In this document: positions 10,155-19,100 of the stretch, one piece after another
Layout: the number at the start of each line of letters is the position of its first letter
Numbering within the stretch: position 1 is the first letter of the stretch
Source: Arthrobacter sp. PGP41
Lineage (GTDB): Bacteria > Actinomycetota > Actinomycetes > Actinomycetales > Micrococcaceae
Length of the DNA stretch: 64,000 nucleotides
Direction of reading: 5' to 3'
NCBI RefSeq assembly: GCF_002953935.1
Contig: NZ_CP026514.1
Coordinates: forward strand, 2,666,001 to 2,730,000
Translations under genes and position numbers: made by a program
The notes under the pieces: generated by a model
Told to the model about the DNA's origin: nothing
The model's input: the letters and a program-made list of their open reading frames with translations, nothing else
Databases searched by the model: none

Positions 10155-10898
10155 TTAGTCAGGGACCGGCGAAGCACTTACAACGACGTTGGTGCCCCAG
10201 AGGTCGTCCGTGTAACACGAGATGAGGACCAGCCTGTTGGGCGCAACCTCCCAGATTGGGCTGTCCTTGAGTCCCGATTTTACATACGTGGTGACGGAGT
10301 CCACCTGGTATTCCAGCTCACCCGAGGAGGTGGCAACAGTGAGCCTGTCCCCCGCTGCCGCCCTTGAACTGAGCCGGTTGAAGGGCGCTTCAAGGTCCTG
10401 CCAGCTATGGCCCACAACGTAGGTGGTGTTGGTGGAGCCCGAGCCCGGCATTCCGTAGGGGGTCAGCCAGTATCCGTCCCTGGTGGCCGGCGGGATTATG
10501 GTTTCCGCGGCCACGTCCGAACTGCTCGGGTCGAGCGGATAAACAGGAACGTCGATGTCAGCCGCGGGATAGACCAGCCGCTGCGGAGGAGCAGCCGGTG
10601 GCCCGGCCGGGCCCGAGGGCTGTTCCGGGAGGACGGCCGGAGCAGGGACGACCGACGCGGTGCCCGTCGCGGACTGTGCCGGGACGGCGGACGTTGCCGC
10701 CGCTGTCGCGCCGCCGGCCGGCGCTGTCCGATCGCCGGACCCTGCAACGACGGGGAAAAGGGCTACGGCAAGGAAGCCCACCACTCCTGCCAAGGCCAGC
10801 AGGACAACTGTCCTCAGTGTTGAGAGCCCGTCGCGGTGTCCGGTTGTGCCGGATGTTGCGTCCGCGCCAGGTACTTCCTCCGGGTCATTTCCTGCCAT
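10155..10898 (-). CDS. Class F-type sortase, atypical (no Arg after the catalytic Cys)
   Basis: A 247-residue membrane-anchored protein. A hydrophobic segment lies at about residues 29-51, followed by a Pro/Ala-rich linker and a sortase beta-barrel. The likely catalytic His164 is in YVVGHSW and Cys228 in LVLISCYTDD. Unlike typical sortases, there is no Arg anywhere after the Cys; the segment ends LWGTNVVVSASPVPD. The ATG at 10898 has GAGGA six bases upstream; a TTG one codon earlier is less likely. The adjacent surface protein is the obvious candidate substrate. Whether it is catalytically active is unknown. Confidence 0.85.
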   Translation of the reverse strand: MAGNDPEEVPGADATSGTTGHRDGLSTLRTVVLLALAGVVGFLAVALFPVVAGSGDRTAPAGGATAAATSAVPAQSATGTASVVPAPAVLPEQPSGPAGPPAAPPQRLVYPAADIDVPVYPLDPSSSDVAAETIIPPATRDGYWLTPYGMPGSGSTNTTYVVGHSWQDLEAPFNRLSSRAAAGDRLTVATSSGELEYQVDSVTTYVKSGLKDSPIWEVAPNRLVLISCYTDDLWGTNVVVSASPVPD

Positions 10899-10946
10899 CA
10901 ATGGTCCTCATGCTTCGGCTCAGCTTGGGGAAAGGTGCCGGCGGGC

Positions 10947-10993
10947 GGGAACGCAAAGCGCCGTGCAACACCTGCACGGCGCTTTGCGTTCCC
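10947..10993 (-). terminator. 21-bp perfect hairpin between surface-protein gene and sortase gene
   Basis: Arm GGGAACGCAAAGCGCCGTGCA at 10947-10967 pairs perfectly with 10973-10993 around a 5-base loop. It follows the stop of the surface-protein gene by 37 bases and precedes the sortase start by 48. No U-tract follows on either strand, so it is either a U-less actinobacterial terminator or an mRNA-stability element. Confidence 0.65.
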
Positions 10994-11030
10994 TGGTTGC
11001 CGGATGCCGACAGGGCGGCGGCCTTGGACG

Positions 11031-11876
11031 CTATCCGTGGTGCTGGCCGCGGACCACAGCCTTGGCCATCGTCTTCCGGACAGCAAGGGCAGCGCCTGCG
11101 ACCATCACAGCGGCCAGTCCGCCAAGCCATGGAGCTGCACCCGGACCGGACGGAGCCGAGACAGCGGTCTGCACGTTGAAGCCCTGGTTTGGCGCGGCCA
11201 CTGCGCCGGCTCCGCCTCCGGCGGCAACAGCGCCGCGCGGAGTCGTCCCGGGCACCACTTCACCGGCAGGAGGAGGTACATTTCCCGCGGGCGGTACCGT
11301 CGGCGGGGTAGTCGGCGGCGTCGTGGTAACTTCCACGGGAACGCAGTTGTTGTTGAAGGTTGCCTGCCCCTCGGCGGTCCAGTTCTGGCCGGCCGGAACC
11401 ACCTTTCCGCTGTTCGGCGGGATGATGTCCTCGCTGTGCTGGTGGTGGGCGCCACCGTGGCCGTTCAGCCCCTGCAACGCAATGCTAAGGACCACATAGG
11501 GGTTCTTTTCCGATCCCGTGGCGTGGCAGATGGTGATCTTCTTGTCGTTGTCCTTGGGCGGCCCGGCGGGGCTTCCGCCGGGCATGGCGCAGCCGGCGTT
11601 CCACACATCGACCTTGTCCAGGTTCTGGCCACCGGGCAGGACCTTCCCGTTGTTGGCCGGGATGATGTCCTCGCTGTGCTGGTGGTGAGAACCGGCGTGG
11701 CCGTTCAGCGCATGGAGGTCAACCGTGATTGGCACGTAGGGGTTCGTTTCCGATCCCGTGGCGTGACAGATGGTGATCTTTTCACCGCCGCCCGATTCAC
11801 CCGTGGCGAATGCCGTGGCTGTTGCGCCCAAGAGTGCGAGGCTTGTGACTCCAAAGGTGGCAAGGATCCGTTTCAT
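11031..11876 (-). CDS. Secreted His-rich repeat surface protein, candidate sortase substrate
   Basis: A 281-residue predicted cell-surface protein. Residues 1-24 form a signal peptide ending AFA. Two repeats follow, each with KITICHATGS, NPYV, HHQHSEDIIP and a conserved GKV-PxGQN block. A Pro/Thr-rich wall-spanning linker comes next, then GFNVQTA near residues 232-238, a hydrophobic segment (about 251-266) and a basic tail (RKTMAKAVVR). This is the layout of a sortase-anchored protein, but no LPXTG is present. A TTG five codons upstream is possible; the ATG MKRILA start gives the better signal peptide. ICHATGS repeats recur in actinobacterial surface proteins; function unknown. Confidence 0.85.
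   Translation of the reverse strand: MKRILATFGVTSLALLGATATAFATGESGGGEKITICHATGSETNPYVPITVDLHALNGHAGSHHQHSEDIIPANNGKVLPGGQNLDKVDVWNAGCAMPGGSPAGPPKDNDKKITICHATGSEKNPYVVLSIALQGLNGHGGAHHQHSEDIIPPNSGKVVPAGQNWTAEGQATFNNNCVPVEVTTTPPTTPPTVPPAGNVPPPAGEVVPGTTPRGAVAAGGGAGAVAAPNQGFNVQTAVSAPSGPGAAPWLGGLAAVMVAGAALAVRKTMAKAVVRGQHHG
11421..11540 (-). repeat. Direct repeat copy 2 inside surface-protein gene
   Basis: This 120-base segment matches 11660-11779 closely. The shared blocks are GGGATGATGTCCTCGCTGTG, TGGCCGTTCAG, and TAGGGGTTC followed by TTTCCGATCCCGTGGCGTG. They encode the second ICHATGS/HHQHSEDIIP unit. High DNA identity points to recent duplication or gene conversion. Confidence 0.8.
11660..11779 (-). 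repeat. Direct repeat copy 1 inside surface-protein gene
   Basis: This is the partner of 11421-11540 and encodes the first ICHATGS/HHQHSEDIIP unit. The end blocks are nearly identical and divergence is concentrated in the middle. Confidence 0.8.
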
Positions 11877-11888
11877 TTCCGTCTCCGT

Positions 11889-12065
11889 CAATAGTCTGCT
11901 TCAGACTGTTCAGACGCGAGAGAGAACACACCGCCCCAACCTGACGGGTCAACCCAACGTGACGGGTCAAAGGCAAACAGACAGCATCGGGGCGACGGTT
12001 CTCCCAGATGCGAACTGTCAGTTTGCTAACTCGTTCAGGCTACGGATTTTCCCGGTCGGAATCCC
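11889..12065 (-). promoter_or_regulatory. Putative regulatory region of surface-protein gene
   Basis: The 221-base leader carries several ordered motifs. AGTCTG-AAG-CAGACT forms an inverted repeat close to the start, with an extra GTCTGAA copy beside it. TGACGGGTCA, itself a near-palindrome, occurs twice (11942-11951 and 11960-11969) in the same orientation. Further upstream GGATT and AATCC arms flank CCCGGTCG (about 12045-12065). No single -10/-35 pair is convincing, so I read this as multiple protein-binding sites. Confidence 0.4.
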
Positions 12066-12097
12066 CAGTAGGACGTACTTATCTTCGGAATTTGGAA

Positions 12098-13660
12098 CTA
12101 CTTGGCTTCCGCCGGCTCTTCGTACTTCGGGAACACCGGCGAAGGCGCCGGCAGTTCCGTCCCTGCAACGATCGGGGTGCCAATGGCGGCGAACTCCCGG
12201 GCTTCTCCTTCGGGCTGGCCCAGCGTTTGCAGAAGCGTCGCTGTTGCGGCGGGCATGACCGGCTGTGCAAGGATGGCCACGATCCGCAGCACCTCGAGCG
12301 TCACGTAGAGCACGGTATTCATGCGCTCAACGTCGGTTTTCCGCAGCACCCACGGCGCCTGCTCGGCGAAATAGGCGTTGGTGTCGCCGAGGACTCCCCA
12401 GACCGCTTCAAGGGCGCGGCTGAATTCCTGCTTATCAAACGCAGCCCGTGCTGCGGCGAGGAGGGCGCCGGCCTGCTCGAGGATGGCGTTGTCCTCAGCA
12501 GTGAACGCGCCGGGAACCGGTACCCTGCCCCCACAGTTCTTGGCGACCATGGACAGCGAACGCTGGGCGAGGTTGCCGAAGTTGTTGGCCAGGTCAGCGT
12601 TCATCCGTCCCACGATGGCGTCGTGGTTGTAGCTGCCGTCCGCGCCGAAAGGCACTTCGCGGAGGAAGAAGAACCTCACCTGGTCCACGCCGTACTGGTC
12701 CACGAAATCGGATGGAGCCACTACATTGCCCAGGGACTTGGACATCTTCACGCCATTGTTGTGCAGGAATCCGTGGATCATGACGCGCTTGGGCAGTTCA
12801 AGGCCGGCACTCATGAGGAAGGCGGGCCAGTAGATGGCGTGGAAGCGTGAGATGTCCTTGCCGATGATGTGCACGTCGGCGGGCCAGTACTTCCGGAACT
12901 TGTCAGACTCGACGTCGGGATACCCCACGCCCGTGAGGTAGTTCGTCAGGGCATCCACCCAGACGTACATGACGTGCTTGTCGTTGCCCGGGACCGGGAC
13001 GCCCCAGTCGAACGTGGTGCGGCTGATGGACAGGTCCTCGAGGCCGCGCTTGACGAAGCTGATGACTTCGTTGAAGCGGTACTGCGGGGCACCGAACTCC
13101 GGATGTGCTTCGTAGAGCGCCAGGAGCTTGTCCTGGTAGGCGGACAGCCGGAAGAAGTAGCTCTCTTCCGCCGTCCAGGTCACCTCGGTGTCCGTCTCCT
13201 TGGAGTAGCGCACGCCGTCGTCCTTGACCACGGTGTCGTCCTCAACGTAGAACGCCTCATCCCGGACGGAGTACCAGCCCTCGTACTTGGACAGGTAGAT
13301 GTCCCCGTTGGCCTCCATCTTTTTCCAGATGGCCTGCGAGGCGGCGTAGTGGTCCTCGTCAGTGGTCCGGATGAAACGGTCGTACGAGATTCCCAGCGCG
13401 GCATGCGCCGCCTTGAAGGCCTCGACATTCCGGTCCACCAGTTCCTTGGGCGTGATGCCTTCTTTCTCGGCCGTCTGGGCGATCTTCATCCCATGCTCGT
13501 CCGTGCCGGTCAGGAACATCACGTCGTAGCCGTCCAGCCGCTTGAAACGGGCCATCGCGTCGGTGGCAATGTACTCGTACGCGTGGCCGATGTGCGGCAC
13601 CCCGTTGGGGTAGGTGATGGCCGTGGTGATGTAGAACGGCGTTTTCTCTGAAGCAGTCAC
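12098..13660 (-). CDS. metG: Methionyl-tRNA synthetase
   Basis: A class Ia synthetase of 520 residues that charges tRNA-Met. It has HIGH in [11 protein letters not shown], the TGTDEHG motif, and [10 protein letters not shown] near residue 300. The C-terminal tRNA-binding extension of the long MetRS form is absent, so this is the short form. The start is a GTG at 13660. It lies 34 bases downstream of the ABC ATPase gene on the same strand, so some transcription from that operon is possible. Confidence 0.97.
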   Translation of the reverse strand: MTASEKTPFYITTAITYPNGVPHIGHAYEYIATDAMARFKRLDGYDVMFLTGTDEHGMKIAQTAEKEGITPKELVDRNVEAFKAAHAALGISYDRFIRTTDEDHYAASQAIWKKMEANGDIYLSKYEGWYSVRDEAFYVEDDTVVKDDGVRYSKETDTEVTWTAEESYFFRLSAYQDKLLALYEAHPEFGAPQYRFNEVISFVKRGLEDLSISRTTFDWGVPVPGNDKHVMYVWVDALTNYLTGVGYPDVESDKFRKYWPADVHIIGKDISRFHAIYWPAFLMSAGLELPKRVMIHGFLHNNGVKMSKSLGNVVAPSDFVDQYGVDQVRFFFLREVPFGADGSYNHDAIVGRMNADLANNFGNLAQRSLSMVAKNCGGRVPVPGAFTAEDNAILEQAGALLAAARAAFDKQEFSRALEAVWGVLGDTNAYFAEQAPWVLRKTDVERMNTVLYVTLEVLRIVAILAQPVMPAATATLLQTLGQPEGEAREFAAIGTPIVAGTELPAPSPVFPKYEEPAEAK

Positions 13661-13694
13661 GTAGAGGACGTTACCTTCGGTGCGGAGGGGCGGG

Positions 13695-14450
13695 CTAGAT
13701 GAGTTCGGTCAGGGTATCGCTGAGCCGGACGAGTTCATGGTCGTGCGAGGCCACCAGGACGGCGATTCCGTCCGACGTGGTGTCCTTCAGGATGCTGATG
13801 ATCCGGTTGGCAGAGGCACGGTCGAGGCTGGCAGTGGGCTCATCCACCACCAGGACGCGCGTGCCCAGGATCAGCGCCCGGGCAATGGCGACGCGCTGGC
13901 GTTCGCCACCGGAGAGCTGGGCAGGACGGTGCCGCATGCGGCGGCCCAGCCCCACGAGGTCCAGCAGGTCCTTGGCCATATCGCGGCGCTGGTCCACTTC
14001 GCCGTCCGGGACAGCCGGCAGGAGCACGTTCTCGAGGGCGCTCATCCCGTCAATCAGCGCACCGCCCTGGTCAACATAACCGATCAAGGCACGACGGCGG
14101 TCGGCGATTTCGTCGTCGCCCATGCTTTCGAGGGAATCGCCTTCCCAGAAGACGCGGCCCGACGTCGGCAGCGTGAGTCCGGCGCCGACGGTGAGGATGC
14201 TGGTCTTGCCGGAACCGCTGCGGCCGGCAACGCAGTGCATCTCGCCGGCGTGCAGGGTGAGGTCGAAGCCTTCCACCACGCTGACGGTTTCGGCACCGCC
14301 TTTGCCCCCGCCGTAGCGGATGGTGATGTCGTTCAGTTCCAGCGGGGTCGCGTGGTCGGCGGCCTTGACGATGGTGTTGGCGCGGGTCTGCAGGGGGACC
14401 TCCGCGGAGCCGGACCGGCGGCTCCGCTGGACATTCGTCGGGTTTGTCAT
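13695..14450 (-). CDS. ABC transporter ATP-binding protein (MacB/LolD type)
   Basis: A 251-residue ATPase with Walker [10 protein letters not shown], signature [15 protein letters not shown], Walker [14 protein letters not shown] and H-loop VASHDHE. The sequence places it with ATPases that serve FtsX-like permeases. Its ATG overlaps the permease stop by four bases (ATGA), so the two proteins surely form one complex. The substrate is not visible; such exporters handle peptides, lipids, antibiotics or lipoproteins, or act mechanically. Confidence 0.93.
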   Translation of the reverse strand: MTNPTNVQRSRRSGSAEVPLQTRANTIVKAADHATPLELNDITIRYGGGKGGAETVSVVEGFDLTLHAGEMHCVAGRSGSGKTSILTVGAGLTLPTSGRVFWEGDSLESMGDDEIADRRRALIGYVDQGGALIDGMSALENVLLPAVPDGEVDQRRDMAKDLLDLVGLGRRMRHRPAQLSGGERQRVAIARALILGTRVLVVDEPTASLDRASANRIISILKDTTSDGIAVLVASHDHELVRLSDTLTELI

Positions 14451-17242
14451 TGGACCACTTTCGTTGCAATCGGTATCCAGCAAAGTACAGCCACAAGGCC
14501 TGCCACGCCCGCCCACAAAGCGGCGTACGGCGCCAGCAGCAGGCCTATCCCCAGGGCGCCCAGCACGCCCAGCGGCAGGGCCAGGGTTCCCACCAAGGCG
14601 TTTTCGAACAGCCGGACCTGGCGCAGCATGTCCGGATTCCAGCCCATCGCCTCGAGGATGCCGAGGTACTGGCGCTTGGCGTGGAGTTCAAACCGCCCGG
14701 TGACCAGCGTGAGGACCAGCCCCACAGCCACGCCCGAAAGAGCGAGGAGGATGCTGGGCAGGGCAACGCTGGCCGCGGCCAGGCCGCTCAGGGCACTGGC
14801 GCCGGCGGCGCGCGGAATGTCAATGAGCAGGGAGATGAGGCCGCCCACTGCCGCGCCGAACACGCCTACGGCCACGGCAAGGGAGATCGTGTTGAATTTG
14901 TTGGTGCTCAGCTGGCGGTTGGCGAAAGTCAGCGGCGAGTCCACCGGGATGAGCCGCTCGTCATGCTGCGGCTCCTGGTCCACGACGTGGCCGTGGCGCA
15001 GCTGCTGCGCGGCGAAGAAGGCCGCCGCGGCGTAGAGCACAAGGACGGACACCGATACGAGGGCCGTGGCCAGGCTCCAGCTCACCAGGCTCAACACGGT
15101 CCCCGCGATGGCCAGCAGGACGGCGCCCACACCGAACTCCTCCAGCACCCACCGGCGGACCCGGCGCTGGGTCCAGCCCATGGCCCGGAGCGTTCCCGCT
15201 TCGCTCCTCCGCTTACGGATGTAGCTGACGGTGGATGCCCCCGTTAGGAGGGTTGCACCGCAGAGCGTCAGGAAGAGCAGCGTGACGTTGGTGCCGGACA
15301 GCGATCCGGTGACAGCTTCGGCGGCGTTCTGGCGCACCCAGGACTGCCGGACGGTGCCCAGGGCGGATTCCTTCCCGGCGTCGTCCTTGGAGTAGCCCGG
15401 AACGAAGATGCTGGCATCCTCGCGTGCGGAACCGGCCACGACGGTGGCTTCCAGGCCCATGGTGCGGATTTCGCCTGCCAGCTTCTCGACGTCGGGCTGC
15501 GCCTGCTTCCAGCTGCCTGCCGTCTTCGCGCGGACCCGGACGGCGTCGATCACGCTGGCGTTGTCGGTGTAGCCGCGGGCAGCGGCAAGCCCGTAGTAGT
15601 CGGTGATGGCACCGGCGGACTGGCTGGCCAGGCCGGTGGCGCTCAGGGAAGGTTCCAGCTCGGTGGCAGGGACCTCGTTTCCGGCAGCGTCCTTGACCAG
15701 GGTGAACGGGGTGGGGTCGTAGCCGCCCAGCGGCAGCTTGTTGACGTCGCCGGCGGCGGCAGCAACGGCCGAGGGGTCGAACGTGCCGTAAACCATCGCC
15801 AGCGGAGCAGCAGCCTGCGACCCCGTTTCGAGGTTCTCCCGGTAGGAACGTTCGTCCACGGGTTCCCGCTGGGTCTGGTCAACAGGGGTGCCGTTGGCGC
15901 TCTTCTCGGGCAGCCGGTTGACCGTGACCCATTCGCCGGGAACTGCTGTCTTGTCCACGGCGCCGTTCGCAGCCGTTTCACCGTCCGTGTACTTGGGTGC
16001 GGCGGCAAAGTCGGTGCTCCACGTGGCCGGGGTGTAGAGGCCCTGGTTGAAGTTGCCGGTGCTGCCAAGCAGGGATGAGTGGTCCGTGGAACCCGGCCAG
16101 GACAGGGCAAAGGGGTCCTTGGAGACGAACGGCAGGTAATCCTTGTCCAGGGACCGGGAAACGGTGCCGACGTCCTTGACTACCTTGCCGGCGTTGTCGA
16201 TCTCCTCGATCTTGACGTTGTATTTGAGGTCCAGGGAGGTGCCGGAGCGCACGATCAGCGGAATGGCCTGGGAATCGGCGGTCAGCTGCCCGGTCCGCTT
16301 GGCCTGCTGGTACTGGGTCATCAGCGGTGCCCAGTACTTGAACTTGACGCCGAGGAAGTCCGGTCCTTCCTTCAGCTTGTCCATGCTGATGCCGTTGGTG
16401 AAAAGTCCCTCGAAGTAGCGTCCAATTGCCCCGGCGTCACGGGCGTCGGCCGGCGGCGCCTTTTCCAGCGGCGCCAGGAAGTCACCGGCGGAACCCAGCA
16501 GTGCACGCTCGGCGGCCGGATCGACGGCAACCACGGATTCCGTTACCTCAGGGGCGAGGGGCAGGGATACGGAAAGGTTAAAGAGGTTGTGTTCGGAGCC
16601 TCCGGCCGGGGCGGGAAACTTGATGCCCGTTTCGTCCCCGGGCGCGGCGATCCGGATGCTGCTGCCTCCGGCGGCCTTTTCTTCAACAAGTTTGGCTTTG
16701 CCCAGGGTTCCTTCGGCAGAGGTCCTGAACAGCGTCTGCTCGGAGACGCCGTCGGAGCTGACGGCGCTGGCCGTCAGGCGGTACTTCTTGCTTTTGTCGC
16801 TCAGCACGGATTCAGCGGCAGGCCACTGTTCGGGGGCGGTTGCCCCGGCGGCCTGGTCGGCGGTTGCGGTGCCGGCCAGCCCGGCGTTGTAGCCCAGGTA
16901 GTCCATGGCGTCCAGGCGGGGCGACTCCAGGTTCTGCGTCACGCGGGAGACCAGGCTGATGGGGGCTGCCACGGAGGTTCCGGTCAGTTTCCTGATGGCT
17001 TCCAGCTGTTCAAAGCTGATGCCTCCGGTCCCGTTGGCGATGTCCGGCTGCATCAGCGCGCCGGAAGGTGCCTTGGCCTGGACCAGGATGTCATAGAGTC
17101 CCCGTGAATTTTCATCCACGGTCCTGTTGAGTGCAGCCTGTGACTGGTTTTGGACGAGGACCGACAAGCACATGGCTGCGATCAAGATGGCCGCGGTCAA
17201 CAGCAGCACCCTGCTTCTGATGAACCTCTGGACGGCGTTCAT
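14447..17242 (-). CDS. FtsX-like ABC transporter permease
   Basis: A 931-residue integral membrane protein. One N-terminal membrane segment (VLLLTAAILIAAMCLSVLV) is followed by an extracytoplasmic domain of roughly 600 residues, then two C-terminal FtsX-like membrane blocks, the first beginning GTNVTLLFLTLCGATLL. The last block ends at the membrane ([16 protein letters not shown]). The ATG at 17242 has AGGGAG upstream. It is coupled to its ATPase. The very large outer domain suggests handling of an extracellular ligand or cell-wall component. Confidence 0.9.
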   Translation of the reverse strand: MNAVQRFIRSRVLLLTAAILIAAMCLSVLVQNQSQAALNRTVDENSRGLYDILVQAKAPSGALMQPDIANGTGGISFEQLEAIRKLTGTSVAAPISLVSRVTQNLESPRLDAMDYLGYNAGLAGTATADQAAGATAPEQWPAAESVLSDKSKKYRLTASAVSSDGVSEQTLFRTSAEGTLGKAKLVEEKAAGGSSIRIAAPGDETGIKFPAPAGGSEHNLFNLSVSLPLAPEVTESVVAVDPAAERALLGSAGDFLAPLEKAPPADARDAGAIGRYFEGLFTNGISMDKLKEGPDFLGVKFKYWAPLMTQYQQAKRTGQLTADSQAIPLIVRSGTSLDLKYNVKIEEIDNAGKVVKDVGTVSRSLDKDYLPFVSKDPFALSWPGSTDHSSLLGSTGNFNQGLYTPATWSTDFAAAPKYTDGETAANGAVDKTAVPGEWVTVNRLPEKSANGTPVDQTQREPVDERSYRENLETGSQAAAPLAMVYGTFDPSAVAAAAGDVNKLPLGGYDPTPFTLVKDAAGNEVPATELEPSLSATGLASQSAGAITDYYGLAAARGYTDNASVIDAVRVRAKTAGSWKQAQPDVEKLAGEIRTMGLEATVVAGSAREDASIFVPGYSKDDAGKESALGTVRQSWVRQNAAEAVTGSLSGTNVTLLFLTLCGATLLTGASTVSYIRKRRSEAGTLRAMGWTQRRVRRWVLEEFGVGAVLLAIAGTVLSLVSWSLATALVSVSVLVLYAAAAFFAAQQLRHGHVVDQEPQHDERLIPVDSPLTFANRQLSTNKFNTISLAVAVGVFGAAVGGLISLLIDIPRAAGASALSGLAAASVALPSILLALSGVAVGLVLTLVTGRFELHAKRQYLGILEAMGWNPDMLRQVRLFENALVGTLALPLGVLGALGIGLLLAPYAALWAGVAGLVAVLCWIPIATKVVQ

Positions 17243-17263
17243 GGAACTCCCTGAAACCTGGAA

Positions 17264-17297
17264 TGCGTACGCACATTCGAGTCCGCCCGGGGCGGAC
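17264..17297 (-). promoter_or_regulatory. Two inverted repeats upstream of the ABC exporter
   Basis: A perfect 10-base palindrome TGCGTACGCA lies at 17264-17273 and a 7-base inverted repeat GTCCGCC-CGG-GGCGGAC at 17281-17297, 22 to 55 bases before the permease start. Either could be an operator. I see no strong -10 box next to them. Confidence 0.4.
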
Positions 17298-17329
17298 ATG
17301 GACGATTACGGACTGATGTGCAAAAGGTA

Positions 17330-17393
17330 ATTGGCCGGCCTGCCGGCCACGGTCCTGAATCAGGACCAAGCCATTGTAAGCAGACCGGCCAAT
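17330..17393 (-). terminator. Complex terminator-like structure after serA
   Basis: Outer arms ATTGGCCGG-CTGC pair across the element, allowing two G-U pairs. Inside, GGTCCTGA-A-TCAGGACC (17351-17367) forms a second hairpin. On the minus strand TACCTTTTGC follows. It is the only terminator candidate between serA and the ABC exporter. Confidence 0.5.
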
Positions 17394-17458
17394 CATACGT
17401 GGCCTTGCGGGGACTCGCCCAAGCGGGTCCGGCGGGTACGGCGTTTCCCTGCCGTGGA

Positions 17459-19048
17459 CTAGTCCTCCAGGTCCACTTCACGCACCATTTCGGCGCCGAT
17501 GCCTGCCTTGATCGCGTCGAGGACCTGCTGCGGCACCGAGCTGTCGATGGTCAGGAGCGCAAGCACCTGGCCGCCCTCGTCAGAGCGTGCAACCTGCATG
17601 CCCGCGATGTTGATGTTGTTCATGCCCAGGATGTGGCCGATCGTTCCGATGACGCCCGGGCGGTCGGTGTAGGCCACGACCACCAGGTGTTCGCTGATGG
17701 GGATTTCCACCTCAAACCCGTTGATGCCCACCAGCTTCTGGATCTGCTTGGGCCCGGTCAGGGTACCGGCCACGGAGATCTGGCTGCCGTCGCTGAGGGC
17801 GCCCCGGAGGGTCAGGACGTTACGGTAGGACTCGGTCTCCGGGGTGGTGATCAGGCGGACGTTGATGCCCCGCTGTTCGGCGATGACCGGCGCGTTGACG
17901 TAGGAGACCTGCTCGGTCACGATGTCGGCGAAGATGCCCTTGAGGGCGGCCAGCTCGAGGACCTTGACGTCGAGGGAGGAAATCTCGCCGGCAACCTCAA
18001 CATCGAACTGGGTCAGGGAGGCATGGGTCAGGGCTGTGAAGATCCGGCCCAGCTTCTCGATCAGCGGGATGCCCGGGCGGACGTCGGGGGCGATGACGCC
18101 GCCGGCAACGTTGACGGCGTCGGGAACCAGCTCACCGGCCAGGGCAAGGCGGACTGATTTCGCTACCGAGACGCCGGCCTTTTCCTGGGCTTCGTCGGTG
18201 GAGGCGCCGAGGTGCGGGGTGACCACCACGTTGTCCAGCTTGAAGAACGGCAGGTCGGTGCTCGGCTCCTTGGCGAAGACGTCCACCCCGGCGCCGGCGA
18301 TTTCGCCGTCCTGCAGCGCTGTGAAGAGGGCTTCCTCGTCCACGAGGCCGCCGCGGGCCACGTTGACCACGTAGGCAGTGCTCTTCATCTTCCTGAACGC
18401 GTCCGCACCCAGCATGCCCACCGTCTCCGGTGTTTTGGGCATGTGGATTGTGATGAAGTCGGCCTGGGCCAGGAGCTCGTCCAGGGTTACCAGCTGGACG
18501 CCGAGCTGCGCGGCCCGGGCGGAGGTGATGTAGGGATCGTAGGCGAGGATCTTGGTGTCAAAGCCCTTCAGGCGGGCCGCGACGAGGGCGCCGATCCTGC
18601 CGAGGCCGATGATGCCGATCTTCTTCTCGAAGAGTTCGATGCCCGTGTACTTGGAGCGCTTCCACTCGCCGTCCTTGAGGGCGGCGCTGGCCTGCGGGAT
18701 GTGGCGGGCCAGGCTGAGGATGTGGCCCACCGTGAGTTCAGCTGCCGAGACGATGTTGGAAGTGGGCGCGTTCACCACCATGACACCTGCCTGCGTGGCT
18801 GCTTTGATGTCGACATTGTCGAGGCCTACGCCGGCGCGGGCGATGACCTTCAGGTTCTTGGCCGCAGCTATGGCTTCGGCGTCAACCTGGGTGGCGGAGC
18901 GGACCAGGATGGCGTCTACGTCACTGATCGCAGAAAGCAGCTGGGAACGGTCGGCACCGTCGGTCTGGCGGATTTCAAAGTCCGGGCCAAGGGCCTCGAC
19001 GGTGGCGGGGGAAAGTTCTTCGGCGAGCAGTACTACGGGTTTTGACAC
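17459..19048 (-). CDS. serA: D-3-phosphoglycerate dehydrogenase
   Basis: The first step of serine synthesis. The 529-residue long form has an N-terminal catalytic and Rossmann domain (GLGRIGALVAARLKGF, VNVARGGLVDEEAL, TPHLGASTDEAQ), an intervening allosteric substrate-binding domain, and a C-terminal ACT domain (VAYTDRPGVIGTIGHILG onward). The ACT domain implies serine feedback, as in mycobacterial SerA. The start is a GTG at 19048 with GAGGA upstream. It sits just downstream of ilvC, separated by a terminator. Confidence 0.96.
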   Translation of the reverse strand: MSKPVVLLAEELSPATVEALGPDFEIRQTDGADRSQLLSAISDVDAILVRSATQVDAEAIAAAKNLKVIARAGVGLDNVDIKAATQAGVMVVNAPTSNIVSAAELTVGHILSLARHIPQASAALKDGEWKRSKYTGIELFEKKIGIIGLGRIGALVAARLKGFDTKILAYDPYITSARAAQLGVQLVTLDELLAQADFITIHMPKTPETVGMLGADAFRKMKSTAYVVNVARGGLVDEEALFTALQDGEIAGAGVDVFAKEPSTDLPFFKLDNVVVTPHLGASTDEAQEKAGVSVAKSVRLALAGELVPDAVNVAGGVIAPDVRPGIPLIEKLGRIFTALTHASLTQFDVEVAGEISSLDVKVLELAALKGIFADIVTEQVSYVNAPVIAEQRGINVRLITTPETESYRNVLTLRGALSDGSQISVAGTLTGPKQIQKLVGINGFEVEIPISEHLVVVAYTDRPGVIGTIGHILGMNNINIAGMQVARSDEGGQVLALLTIDSSVPQQVLDAIKAGIGAEMVREVDLED

Positions 19049-19100
19049 GGCTGATCCTCTGCGTTGCAGTCCTGGGGATGGAAACAAGTCTAGGCCGACG

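Noticed and set aside
12098..13660. SAM riboswitch or T-box for metG
   Set aside because: Only 34 bases separate metG from the ABC ATPase gene, leaving no room for a leader RNA.
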